Shown: piece by piece, positions 1 through 8,969 of the stretch
Layout of the letters: every line of letters begins with the position of its first letter
How positions within the stretch are numbered: position 1 is the stretch's first letter
Source of the DNA: Ardenticatenaceae bacterium
Lineage (GTDB): Bacteria > Chloroflexota > Anaerolineae > Promineifilales > Promineifilaceae
Reading direction: 5' to 3'
DNA length: 64,000 nucleotides
NCBI GenBank assembly: GCA_030065875.1
Contig: JASJCR010000013.1
Span: 17,645 to 81,644 of the forward strand
The notes under the pieces: generated by a model
Database searches by the model: none
What the model saw: the letters and a program-made list of their open reading frames with translations, nothing else
What the model was told of the DNA's origin: nothing
Position numbers and translations under genes: made by a program

Positions 1-3000
1 GCAATATCGATCCGGCCGCCGCGCCGGATGAGTTCGGTATCGTGATCAACGGCAGCAATCAGTGGGTGGGCGGAAGTGGCTCTTTGGTCTGGGCCCCGGC
101 CGCCGTCACGCAGACGTTTGCTGCGGCCGCCTTTTTGAACCCGCCACAGGACAGCTACCGGCTGACGGCCGGTTCGGTCGTCACGGCCGGCTATCACGCC
201 TACCGGCCGGACGCCACCGTCTCCACGACCGCCTGTGCAGGCTGCTTCTCTTCGGTTCAGGCGGCCGTCGACAGCGGGGCCAACGCCATTTTTGTCGAGC
301 CAGGTTTTTACACCGACTCGTTTTACCTGGTGCACGGCCTGAACCTGGTCGGCACGCGAGCTGACCTGACGATCATCGAAGGGAGCGGCTCGGCCACAGT
401 CACCGCTGAAGGGGTAAATGCTTCTCTCAGCCGCCTGACGCTCACTAGCTCGAGCGGTGGTAACGGGCTACAGGCCGAGCAGGGGGCGGACGTAACTGTT
501 TCGCGGACCATCATTCGCGACACGACCACGGCGGTGGCGCTTGACGGCAGCACCACCTCGGCCGAGCTGATCAACAGCAATCTGGTTAAAAACAACGCGG
601 GTGTAGTTTCCACCGCCCAGGCCGGTTTTAACATGCGCAACTCGATCATCGCCTACAATACCGGTATTGGTCTGAGCCACGCGGCCAACGCCAGCCAGAG
701 CGCTCACACCTATAATTTGTTCTGGCAAAACGGGGCCGATTTTGGCCAGGGGGCCGGTGCCGGTGCTGGGGAACTCTTCCTCGACCCGCTCTTTATCGAT
801 CTGGCGGCCGATGATTATCGCACCACCGACTTCTCACCGGTCATCGATGCCGGTGATCCGGGGGATCCGGCCCCGGCCAACAGCGGCACCGTGGATATCG
901 GCTTCCTCGAACAGGGGGTGGGCGGCATCTTTGTCGATGACGATTACTGCCCCACCTGCGCCAACGACGGCCTCGCCTGGGGTGTCGACGCCTTTGCCAC
1001 CATCCAGGAGGCCCTCGACGCGGCTGAAGCCCGGCTAATCGCCGTTGGCGACGCCCTTCTAGAGCGGCGATTGACCGTTGCGGTGGCCCCCGGCAGCTAC
1101 AGCGAAAACGTCACCGTGCCCAGCTATGTCAGCCTGAGTGGGAGCGGGCCGGATCAAACGGTTTTGACGGCCGCAGCGGCCGGTTCAACCGTCACTTTTG
1201 AAAACGTGACCCAGGCCACCCTCTCCGGTTTTCACGTGCAGGGGGCCAGCGGCGCGGGCTCAGCCAACGTCATGATCCGCACCGGCAGCCTGATCTCCGT
1301 GACGCGGAGCTTGCTCACCGGCTCGACCGGCGGGGCGGCGGCTATCCGTCTTGAGGCGGGCAGCACGGCGGACATCCAGTTTAATACGCTGGTCGTCAAC
1401 GAAGCCGGTATCCAGGTGGACGGTGCCCAAAGCTGGGCGGCCGTGCAAAACAACATCGTGGCCGACTCAGCCGGGGCTGGGCTGGCGTCCATTGGAGGAG
1501 GCCGCTTCTTTAACGATTACAACCTCTTCTACAACAACGCACCCGACTTCGGGAGCGGGTTGGTGGCTGGTGACGGGGACCTTACCGGTCAGAATCCGCA
1601 GTTCGCCCCGTCGTTTTACCGGCTGACGGCTACCTCTCCGGCCGTCGACCGGGCTGACCTGCTGGCTGAGGTGCCCGCAGGCGGCGGCGTGCGGGCCGAT
1701 ATCGGCTATCACGAGCTTCTGGCAGCGCCGGTGACGGTGCTGCTGGGGGATATCGACAACTCCAGGGCGCTAGCCAACTCCGGTGTGGCTCTGGTGGAAG
1801 TGGGGGTGGTGGCCGTGGCCGACGGCTCCCAGCCGGTGACGGCCACGCTGCCGTCAAGCTGGACCCCGGTCACGCTGCTCGGCAGCGCGGGGGATACGGT
1901 GCGCTTCTGGTCGGCCGATGTGCAGCCCGACAACGAAGGGATTTATCGCATTTACAGCCGGGCCACCGATGCTGAAGCCAACGGTGAAGCGGATGAAACG
2001 GTCTGGTTTGAAGGGACATTTTTGGCCGATGGGGTTGCCCCGGTTGTCACCAGCCCGACCGCTTCCAGCAGCTCGATCTCGCCCCTGGAACTGCGAGCCA
2101 CCACCTCCGATTTTGTGGCCGGTGAATTCACCATCGAGCAGGTTGGCTTTGTGGTCAACGGCCAGCCGGTGGCGGCGGAATGGGTTCCAGAGCCTTGGGA
2201 CGCTGCCGCGCAGCAGCCACGGGCCTTCCGGGCGCTGGTTGATCTGTCGGTGGGCAGCTACACGGTCACGGCCGTAGCCACCGATCGCTCGGGCCGGACC
2301 ACCACCTCGACCCCTCTGGCTCTGACAATTACCGGCCAGGCGTTCGACACGACCCCTCCCGGTCTGACTTTCACTGGGGCGTCGTCTCCTGGCGATAACA
2401 ACGTCATTGTCCTGGAAGGGACGGCCGGTGACGATACCGCTCTGCTGGGTGTCGAAGCCAGCTTTGATAACGGGCAGACGTGGCATCCGGCCGCCCTGTC
2501 CGGCAGCGATTGGACCCTGACCTACCAGGTGCAGGACGACCAGGAATATGTGACGTATGCTACCCTGCTCCGCTCGCGGGACGTGGCCGGCAACGTGGTC
2601 ACCCAAACGACGACGGTGACCTTTGACGACCAGCCGCCGCGCGGACTGGGCACCCTGCAGTTTGATCCGCCGCTGGGCAGTCATCTCGATTTTGCCCAGA
2701 CGCTGAGCGTGACCTGGGATGCACCGTTTGACGGTTCTGGTGTCGCTGAGGTCCAGGTGTTGATCGACCAGCTGCCGGAAAGTGAACCGACGACAACCGT
2801 GTTCGGTACGTCGACCGGGCAGTCGCTCAACGCCAACGGCCAGTGGTACGCTCACGTGGCCATGGAGGACAGCGGCGGCAACCGCATCTTGCGCCACTAC
2901 GGCCCTTGGTACGTCGGCGACATCAGCGGGGCGTGCCCCGACCGGCGGCAGTCTATCGTGCTCGATGGGGTCCTGAACTTTGAAGTTGACGAGTGGCTCC

Positions 3001-5885
3001 CGGCCGGGGAACTGCTCGATGATGACGAGCGGCCGCTTAACCGGGATACCCAGCTGCTGTTTGCCGCCTGGGATGCCGAGCACATTTACCTGGCCTGGCA
3101 AGGTGGGTGGTGGAATACCGACGGTTCCTTGTGGGCGTATCTCGATGTTACTGGCGACGGGAGTACAATCGCCCAGCAGGGTGGTCATGTTCTACCGTTT
3201 GCCGCTGATTACGCCGTTGAAATCGCCAGCGACAGCAGCGGCACCCTGTGGCAATACAGCGGCGGCAGCTGGGTCGACCAGGGAGCGGTTGACTTCATCC
3301 AGGGAGATTCCGGCGGCACCGAAATTGCCCTGCCGTTTGGCACCAACAGCTACAGCACCAACGTCAGGCTCTTCGCTTATGCCGAGGACGATCAGAGCGG
3401 CGTTTGGAGCACCTTCCCGACGACCAATCCGTTAAGCGGCAGCTGGACGAGCGCCTACAGCTGGGCCAATCTGTGCAGCAGTGTCCTGCCGAACGCCAAT
3501 CAGCCGCAGTCGAAGAATCTGGCCGTGAGCGTTTCCAGCCCGCAGTCAACCGGCACGCCGTGGGGCCCGGGGGAAACGCTGTCGTATGCAATCGAAGTGA
3601 CCAACAACGAAATTAGCGGCTTGCTTTCGGGGGTTGAACTTGCGGTTGAGGGCACGTCTGGTCTGGGCTATCAGAGCAGTCAGGGTGCGGTCTGTACTGA
3701 CTGTACTCCGGGTGCCGGCAGCTGGACGCTGGCGCTTGATCCGTTTGTGCCTGGAGAAACACAAACGGTCATCGTGACCGGCACGTTGGAGACCCAGCCT
3801 GTTCTGGCTGCCGTGGACCAGGTCACCACCACCGTCACGGTGGTGCGCAATGCGGTTGAGTTGGCGGTTGACAGTTTGGTTCACGCGGTAGACGGCAAGC
3901 CGCCGACGGTAACCCTGACGATCAACGACGATCTGTCGATTTTGCCCGGCGCGCAGACATTAAGCGGTGCGGCGGCCGATGCCGGTGGTTCCGGGATCGA
4001 TTATGTGCAGGTGCGTCCGGCCGGCGGGAGCTGGTCACCCGCCGCCGGCACGACGAGCTGGACATTTGACCTGACTGTTCCGCTTGTGACGACTTACACG
4101 GTTGAGCTGCGGGCGTTTGATCAAAACGGCAACGCCAGCCCGATTGTAAGCGTACCGCTGGTGGTCGATCAGACCGCCCCGCAGATCGATTTCTCACTGC
4201 CGGTTTACGTCACCGACACGCTGGCTGCTCTAAGCGGCACGGCGGCCGATCCTGCTCCTGTCGGTGGCTCAATCGCGGATGTGGCCCTGCAGTTTGAGGA
4301 CCCATCGGCCCCCTTCGCCTCAGCCATCGTTTATGATCCCGATCAGGCCGGGCAGCAGGGGTGGCTCTACGGCTGGACGACGCCGAGCCTCGATGGCCAG
4401 GTCGTGCAGGTGCGGGCTCAGGCCACCGACGCGGCCGGCAATCAAATGGTGACCGGCTGGCTGACGACGACGGTTGATACCCGCCTGCCGGTCATCACCG
4501 CCACGCAGATGATCACCACCGTGCTTTTTGACGAGTATTATTTAGCGGCCGTCGGTCCGGCGGTCCTGAGCGGTCAGGTGACCGACAACCTGCTGGACGA
4601 AGTCTGGATCGAGCTGCACACTCCAGCTAGCGAAGTGTACATTTTCCCTCAGACCATATCTGGGGATGAGTGGGCGTATGATTTTGCTCTGCCGACCAGC
4701 GAGGCCGGTCTTTATCTGGTTTGGATCCACGCTACCGATTTAGCCGGCAACCGGCAGATCGAAGGGCCGTTTGAAATCGTCGTTGAGCCCACGGCCGATC
4801 TGCTGCTGGACAAGCGGGTCTCCACCGGTGCGGCCGTGCCGGGTGATGAGATTCAGTACACGCTGACCTTCACCAACAGCGGCTTGCTAACCGTCGATGA
4901 CGCGGTCCTGAGTGATCCACTGCCGGGAGAGCTGGTCAACCCCAGCTTTGAATCCTCGGTGCCGGTTACGACTACCGGGTCAACCCCGTATCGCTGGCTG
5001 CTGCCGCCATTGACGCCCAGCATGTCTGGGATGATTACCGTTACGGCCGAGATCCAAAATCCGCTGACCGGCACGGTCACCATTACCAACAGCGCCACGC
5101 TAAGTTCCGCCGGGGTATTTGATCTCGACGGGGGAAATAACGGGGATTCGGCCGTCGTGGCTGCGGCCGATGTGGCCATTTCCGGTCTGGCGGCCAGCAA
5201 CAGTGGCCCGGTGGCGGTCAACCAGCCGGTTTTGGTGGCGGCAGCCGAAACGGTCGGGACCAACGTGCACTACAGCTGGGATCTGGGTGACGGCAGCAGC
5301 GGCAGCGGTTCTCAGGTGACCCATACGTTTGCCGCTCCGGGAATATACACGGCCACCGTGACGGCCACCAACGGCACGTCGCAGGTCACTGCAGAAACGG
5401 AGATCGAGGTCGTAGAAGCGTTTTACACCTATTTGCCGGGGGTGATGCATGAATATTTCCCACCTGCTCCGGATCTGGTGGTCTCTGGAATTAAGGCTAC
5501 AACCGGTGGTGTTGAGATCACAATTGAGAATATCGGCGGGGCCTCAGTGACCGATGGTTTCTGGGTCGAGCTGTATCTCAACCCGGATGTGGTGCCGTCG
5601 GAGGTGAACCAGATTTGGCCGGATCTGGGGGATCGCGGGGCGACCTGGGGCGTGACGGCCGAGGCTCTGCCGCTCGAGCCAGGTGAGACGCTGGTTTTGA
5701 CGCTGGAAGACGACTATTTTGTAGCGGAGTACAGTGTTTGGCGCGACGCCCTGCGTTCAGGGACGGTAGTGTATGCTCAGGTGGATTCGGCCGCGGCCAG
5801 CACGACCTATGGTGGGGTACAGGAGAGTCACGAAATCAGCGGCGGGGCGTATAACAACGTCAGCGGGCCGGTGGTGATTCCATAG
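1..5885 (+). CDS. Giant secreted beta-helix / Ig-like / DUF11 / PKD / CARDB surface protein (5' end outside window)
   Basis: The reading frame is open from base 3, upstream of the GTG listed at 42, so the true start lies outside the window. Two right-handed beta-helix (pectate-lyase-like) regions come first, each ending in a 'DPLF' or 'NPQF' turn before 'SPVID' or 'SPAVD'. Several bacterial Ig-like repeats follow ('DTTPPGLTFTG', 'DQTAPQID'), then a DUF11-type repeat ('LLLDKRVSTGAAVPGDEIQYTLTFTN'-like), a PKD domain ('YSWDLGDGSSGSGS') and a C-terminal CARDB-like domain after a 'TYLPGVM' motif. The role is probably extracellular, in adhesion or sheath structure. No sorting signal or membrane anchor is visible at the C-terminus. 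The domain calls are firm. The function is inferred. Confidence 0.85.
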   Translation, partial: NIDPAAAPDEFGIVINGSNQWVGGSGSLVWAPAAVTQTFAAAAFLNPPQDSYRLTAGSVVTAGYHAYRPDATVSTTACAGCFSSVQAAVDSGANAIFVEPGFYTDSFYLVHGLNLVGTRADLTIIEGSGSATVTAEGVNASLSRLTLTSSSGGNGLQAEQGADVTVSRTIIRDTTTAVALDGSTTSAELINSNLVKNNAGVVSTAQAGFNMRNSIIAYNTGIGLSHAANASQSAHTYNLFWQNGADFGQGAGAGAGELFLDPLFIDLAADDYRTTDFSPVIDAGDPGDPAPANSGTVDIGFLEQGVGGIFVDDDYCPTCANDGLAWGVDAFATIQEALDAAEARLIAVGDALLERRLTVAVAPGSYSENVTVPSYVSLSGSGPDQTVLTAAAAGSTVTFENVTQATLSGFHVQGASGAGSANVMIRTGSLISVTRSLLTGSTGGAAAIRLEAGSTADIQFNTLVVNEAGIQVDGAQSWAAVQNNIVADSAGAGLASIGGGRFFNDYNLFYNNAPDFGSGLVAGDGDLTGQNPQFAPSFYRLTATSPAVDRADLLAEVPAGGGVRADIGYHELLAAPVTVLLGDIDNSRALANSGVALVEVGVVAVADGSQPVTATLPSSWTPVTLLGSAGDTVRFWSADVQPDNEGIYRIYSRATDAEANGEADETVWFEGTFLADGVAPVVTSPTASSSSISPLELRATTSDFVAGEFTIEQVGFVVNGQPVAAEWVPEPWDAAAQQPRAFRALVDLSVGSYTVTAVATDRSGRTTTSTPLALTITGQAFDTTPPGLTFTGASSPGDNNVIVLEGTAGDDTALLGVEASFDNGQTWHPAALSGSDWTLTYQVQDDQEYVTYATLLRSRDVAGNVVTQTTTVTFDDQPPRGLGTLQFDPPLGSHLDFAQTLSVTWDAPFDGSGVAEVQVLIDQLPESEPTTTVFGTSTGQSLNANGQWYAHVAMEDSGGNRILRHYGPWYVGDISGACPDRRQSIVLDGVLNFEVDEWLPAGELLDDDERPLNRDTQLLFAAWDAEHIYLAWQGGWWNTDGSLWAYLDVTGDGSTIAQQGGHVLPFAADYAVEIASDSSGTLWQYSGGSWVDQGAVDFIQGDSGGTEIALPFGTNSYSTNVRLFAYAEDDQSGVWSTFPTTNPLSGSWTSAYSWANLCSSVLPNANQPQSKNLAVSVSSPQSTGTPWGPGETLSYAIEVTNNEISGLLSGVELAVEGTSGLGYQSSQGAVCTDCTPGAGSWTLALDPFVPGETQTVIVTGTLETQPVLAAVDQVTTTVTVVRNAVELAVDSLVHAVDGKPPTVTLTINDDLSILPGAQTLSGAAADAGGSGIDYVQVRPAGGSWSPAAGTTSWTFDLTVPLVTTYTVELRAFDQNGNASPIVSVPLVVDQTAPQIDFSLPVYVTDTLAALSGTAADPAPVGGSIADVALQFEDPSAPFASAIVYDPDQAGQQGWLYGWTTPSLDGQVVQVRAQATDAAGNQMVTGWLTTTVDTRLPVITATQMITTVLFDEYYLAAVGPAVLSGQVTDNLLDEVWIELHTPASEVYIFPQTISGDEWAYDFALPTSEAGLYLVWIHATDLAGNRQIEGPFEIVVEPTADLLLDKRVSTGAAVPGDEIQYTLTFTNSGLLTVDDAVLSDPLPGELVNPSFESSVPVTTTGSTPYRWLLPPLTPSMSGMITVTAEIQNPLTGTVTITNSATLSSAGVFDLDGGNNGDSAVVAAADVAISGLAASNSGPVAVNQPVLVAAAETVGTNVHYSWDLGDGSSGSGSQVTHTFAAPGIYTATVTATNGTSQVTAETEIEVVEAFYTYLPGVMHEYFPPAPDLVVSGIKATTGGVEITIENIGGASVTDGFWVELYLNPDVVPSEVNQIWPDLGDRGATWGVTAEALPLEPGETLVLTLEDDYFVAEYSVWRDALRSGTVVYAQVDSAAASTTYGGVQESHEISGGAYNNVSGPVVIP

Positions 5886-5993
5886 CAAATTAATGAACGA
5901 AGTCCCGCTACTAAAGCTTGAAATCGCCTGGGAATTTAGTTGATCGGCATAAATTCCCAATCTGCCAGTCGATTGGAGGTGCCGGTAGAAAAA

Positions 5994-7388
5994 TTAATTT
6001 CCTGAGCGCGGGCGTCCTTCTGGAAATAGCTGGTATCCTCCCTCCGGCTTCCCTCGCCAGTTGACTATAAATTGCGGGTGAGAAGGAGAAGGTTCGATTT
6101 TGCGGCGAAGGGAGGCGATGGTCTGATAAAGACTATCGTCGGTTACCCCTTTGATTTGAGCTGGCTCTGGCCAGGCTCCTTCAATGATTTCATTTTTTGT
6201 CAAACGAGCTCGGGGCTGGCCAACCATAAACGCGAGTACTTTTTGCTCTAGAGGTTGAAGTCCCGTCAAAGGATGAACGCCTTGAAAAATTTGTTTGGTT
6301 TCCTCATCAAACCAGATAGGGCCGCGAAGTCGGCCGCCTGCTTGCTCAAAATACGCCCCAACCAGGTTTGAGCAAATTGCTGGATCACCTGTAGGTGTGC
6401 AGATTCCCTTCCGTTTAAGAGATCGCCACAGCGACTTCCGGTTTAGGCTATTAACATTTTGAATCGCCGATGTGTTGTTTTTTGCTAACTCGCGCAAAAA
6501 ATTTATTTCGGCCACACTTAATCCAAATTCAATTTCACGCAACCGAGTCTTGAGCGGCGGATGCGCCAAAGCAGCGATCAGGGCCGGTTCCAAAGCTGGG
6601 TTTTGAGCCGCTACAGCTGGCCACCAATGGATCAAGGATTTAAGCAAAGATGGAAACCGGCCGGAAAGATTAAGCAGAAATTGGCGCTCACTATCATTTA
6701 AGGTCATATTTCCACGCAATTCCCGGTCGATCATTCCCTGGGCATCGGCTTCTGATAACATAGGTACCCAGCAGATATGGTTATCAATCACCTCATACAG
6801 CTCTCCTAAAATGGTGGGATCTGCTAAATAAGCTGCTTCCTGGCGCATGCCGACGATAAAGACCAGGATTCCTTTATAGCGATCGCGTAATCCCCGCAAC
6901 GCGTTAATCATATAGGGGGTAGCCATCTCACAAAATTCATCAAAGCGATCAAAAACCAATCCCAGACGCGTTTTATTCTGCTGAAAGTAACCGAGCAATT
7001 CTCTCAAAGCGCTCTGGGCCAGAAATGGGTCCTGGGTTGTCCGATACATTTCATATAAGGCGTTGGTTTTTTTCTGAAGTGGTTCCGGTAGGTTTGCTTG
7101 CCTTTCGTAAATGGCGCGCAGCAAAACGCGATAAAAAGTTGCTGGTGTTTCATCAGGAATATCATTAAGATCAACCGGAACAAGAATATAATGCAGCGAT
7201 TCCCCCTTAAATAATTTCTCCATCACATCCGGCCGATGGCAAATATATCGAAGTAGATTGGACTTTCCACTACCGGCCAGACCAATGACGCTGCCGCTGC
7301 GCCCCTCGCGCAGCCAGGTGACGATCTGCTCGATTTCTTTCTGCCGATAATTTGTCCCAAATGCCCGCCAATCAATCAAATCTGCCAT
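5994..7388 (-). CDS. AAA/STAND-type ATPase fused to OmpR/PhoB-like winged-helix domain
   Basis: This 464-residue protein has a Walker A motif 'GLAGSGKS' at residues 36-43 and a Walker B-like 'LVFDRFDE'. The last ~90 residues ('LTGLQPLEQKVLAFMV...LYQTIASLRRKI...GGYQLF') match the trans_reg_C winged helix of OmpR/PhoB proteins. This combination suggests a nucleotide-switched DNA-binding regulator, although no receiver or sensor domain is present. A ribosome-binding site 'aggaag' precedes the ATG. It ends close to the giant surface protein (convergent) and starts ~120 bp from a small divergent peptide gene, which it could control. The target and ligand are unknown. Confidence 0.75.
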   Translation of the reverse strand: MADLIDWRAFGTNYRQKEIEQIVTWLREGRSGSVIGLAGSGKSNLLRYICHRPDVMEKLFKGESLHYILVPVDLNDIPDETPATFYRVLLRAIYERQANLPEPLQKKTNALYEMYRTTQDPFLAQSALRELLGYFQQNKTRLGLVFDRFDEFCEMATPYMINALRGLRDRYKGILVFIVGMRQEAAYLADPTILGELYEVIDNHICWVPMLSEADAQGMIDRELRGNMTLNDSERQFLLNLSGRFPSLLKSLIHWWPAVAAQNPALEPALIAALAHPPLKTRLREIEFGLSVAEINFLRELAKNNTSAIQNVNSLNRKSLWRSLKRKGICTPTGDPAICSNLVGAYFEQAGGRLRGPIWFDEETKQIFQGVHPLTGLQPLEQKVLAFMVGQPRARLTKNEIIEGAWPEPAQIKGVTDDSLYQTIASLRRKIEPSPSHPQFIVNWRGKPEGGYQLFPEGRPRSGN

Positions 7389-7509
7389 ATTTCCTCTTCC
7401 TGATCATATCCTGAGCAATTTCTGATATTTATTTTCTCAAGATAATCTGCTCGAGATTTTTTATGCTGTAACCAGCTAGCCATTCAATAACGATACCGTT
7501 GAGCATCTC

Positions 7510-7581
7510 ATGAGCGAACCCGCCAGCGGGCTGGCCGGTTCGGGCGCCATTCTCAACGAGTTCATCCCGCGAAGGAGGTGA
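7510..7581 (+). CDS. Possible 23-residue leader peptide upstream of secreted micropeptide
   Basis: This short ORF begins at ATG 7510 and ends 'NEFIPRRR'. Its stop codon lies within the strong ribosome-binding site of the following ORF, 6 bases before that start, an arrangement typical of translational coupling. I see no signal peptide, family match or clear ribosome-binding site of its own. It could be a coupled leader peptide, a second small product, or chance. Confidence 0.3.
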   Translation: MSEPASGLAGSGAILNEFIPRRR

Positions 7582-7587
7582 CTCGAG

Positions 7588-7728
7588 ATGCTACGTGAAT
7601 GGTTTGGAAAACATTTGCGCACTGTAATGGTGGCCGGGTTGGCCCTGATGCTCATAGGGGCACCCATTGCCTCCCAGCCAGCATTTGCTGATTGCTCCGG
7701 TGCAGGTTCATCGACTTGCAGTGGCTAA
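7588..7728 (+). CDS. 46-residue secreted two-cysteine micropeptide precursor (too short for ORF track)
   Basis: The ORF has a near-perfect ribosome-binding site 'gaaggaggtga' ending 6 bases before ATG. The protein starts with a basic n-region (MLREWFGKHLR), has a hydrophobic core (VMVAGLALMLIGAPIA) and a signal peptidase I-type site 'PAFA|D'. Cleavage would release the 12-residue peptide DCSGAGSSTCSG, with two cysteines in repeated 'CSG' motifs that could form a disulphide ring. It sits between a STAND-winged-helix regulator and a TPR/NB-ARC pair that are both on the opposite strand. A signalling peptide or small toxin is plausible, but no homologue is recognised. Translation signals and secretion signal are seen. 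The role is inferred. Confidence 0.6.
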   Translation: MLREWFGKHLRTVMVAGLALMLIGAPIASQPAFADCSGAGSSTCSG

Positions 7729-7742
7729 ACCTCAGAGGGAGA

Positions 7743-7767
7743 GGCTGGTCATAATATGTGGCCAGCC
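7743..7767. terminator. Hairpin between micropeptide gene and TPR gene
   Basis: The arms 'ggctggtca' and 'tggccagcc' can form a 9-bp stem with one G-T pair around a 7-base loop, overlapping the stop codon of the TPR gene. The position between convergent genes suits a terminator or mRNA 3' end. No T-run follows, so intrinsic termination is uncertain. Confidence 0.35.
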
Positions 7768-8969
7768 AATTCCCTTTGCAGCTCACTATATTTATTGCCG
7801 TATTTGGCTGCCAGGTCATTAGCCCACTTATCATCAGGGTGCCTGGCAAAATAATCAAGCGCTTGTTGTAACAATGATGAGGCCCGATGAGCATTGCTTG
7901 TCGCCAGATTGACTTCCGCCAGACTGGCCAGAGCATTCCCCAGTTGCACTTCCTGGCCTACCCTTGGCCACACCTGGATCGCTTCTTCCAGGGCTTGCTC
8001 GGCGCGATCCAGCTGCCCCGCCTTAAATAGGGCGTACCCCAGGTTGGTGAGTACATGAGCAAGACGCCCCTCGTAACCCTGATTGGCTAAATACTCCCGG
8101 TTTATGTTTGAAAACAAACGCACCGCTTCCGGCCAATTTCCCTGAACAGCCTGTAAAAACCCTTGGTTAAGCTGAACGGTGGTTTTGTCAAACTCATAAC
8201 CTGAATTAGCCAATATCGACCAGGCAATAGACAGTTGTTGTTCCGCCTGCGGTATTTCCTCTGCGGCCTGGTAAGCAAGGGCCAGGTTGCTCCGAAAGCG
8301 AGCTTCATAAAGCGTTTGCTGGTTTTCATGGGCTAATTCAATGGCCTGGGAAAGATATTGTTTCGACTCCGCCAACTCACGCTGATAGCGCGCAGCCTCA
8401 CCCAGGGTGTTGAGAATCACAGCCAACCGTTTTTTCTGATTGGGAATTTTGGTAAAAAAATCCAGTGCCTGCCTGGCGTGTGCTTTGGCCTCAGGATAGC
8501 GACGAAGGGCGATATAAGCCTCCCCCAAATTGTAGTGGGTGATAGCGATTAATTGATCTTGTTGGATTTCGCGCGCCAGAGTCAAGGCATCCAGATGGAA
8601 GGATAATGCTTGTTGGGGCAAGTAGCGCATGCGGTGAATTTGACCGAGGCGGTTGAGCAATCGAATCTCGAGGCGCTTTTCGGAAAGCCCCATCTCACGA
8701 TAGGCAAATTCAAAATGCGGCAGCCAGTCAAGCCAATAATCTCGTCCTTCTACCAAATCACAGGCATCAAGAGCGGCTACAAGGGCATCTTGCTGTACAG
8801 CCGGTTCTTCCAACCCATAACGAATCACGTGAAAAAGATTGCTTTTTTCAGCATCAAGTTTCTGAAGCACCTGCTGATCAGGCCGGGCCAGCTGATTTTG
8901 CCAATACTGAACAGCAGCGGCCGTTTGGGCCGCAAAAATAGAATTGACGCGCGATTCCAAACTATTCAT
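7749..8969 (-). CDS. Tetratricopeptide-repeat protein, partner of NB-ARC ATPase
   Basis: This 406-residue soluble protein is helical throughout. From about residue 120 to the end it carries at least six TPR units with the usual small and aromatic positions ('AITHYNLGEAYIALRRYPEAKAHA', 'LAHVLTNLGYALFKAGQLDRAEQALEEA'). Its ATG overlaps the end of the NB-ARC gene by 8 bases, so the two are translationally coupled. Together they resemble one NB-ARC-TPR STAND protein (AfsR/GutR/MalT style) split into two polypeptides, with the TPR part as the likely sensor. It converges on the secreted micropeptide gene, which makes peptide binding in the manner of Rap/PlcR proteins an attractive but unproven idea. 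Confidence 0.8.
   Translation of the reverse strand: MNSLESRVNSIFAAQTAAAVQYWQNQLARPDQQVLQKLDAEKSNLFHVIRYGLEEPAVQQDALVAALDACDLVEGRDYWLDWLPHFEFAYREMGLSEKRLEIRLLNRLGQIHRMRYLPQQALSFHLDALTLAREIQQDQLIAITHYNLGEAYIALRRYPEAKAHARQALDFFTKIPNQKKRLAVILNTLGEAARYQRELAESKQYLSQAIELAHENQQTLYEARFRSNLALAYQAAEEIPQAEQQLSIAWSILANSGYEFDKTTVQLNQGFLQAVQGNWPEAVRLFSNINREYLANQGYEGRLAHVLTNLGYALFKAGQLDRAEQALEEAIQVWPRVGQEVQLGNALASLAEVNLATSNAHRASSLLQQALDYFARHPDDKWANDLAAKYGNKYSELQRELAGHIL

Noticed and set aside
1854-1933. Frameshift or pseudogene in the giant protein
   Set aside because: The plus frame is uninterrupted from base 3 to 5885, and no broken domains were seen.
1854-3188. 444-aa minus-strand ORF inside the giant surface protein gene
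   Set aside because: Antisense frame of high-GC repeat-rich coding DNA. Low-complexity Arg/Pro-rich translation with no domain, while the plus frame has clear Ig and beta-helix domains.
7476-7667. 63-aa minus-strand ORF over the micropeptide locus
   Set aside because: No ribosome-binding site. The opposite strand has a strong Shine-Dalgarno, start and signal peptide, so this is its shadow.
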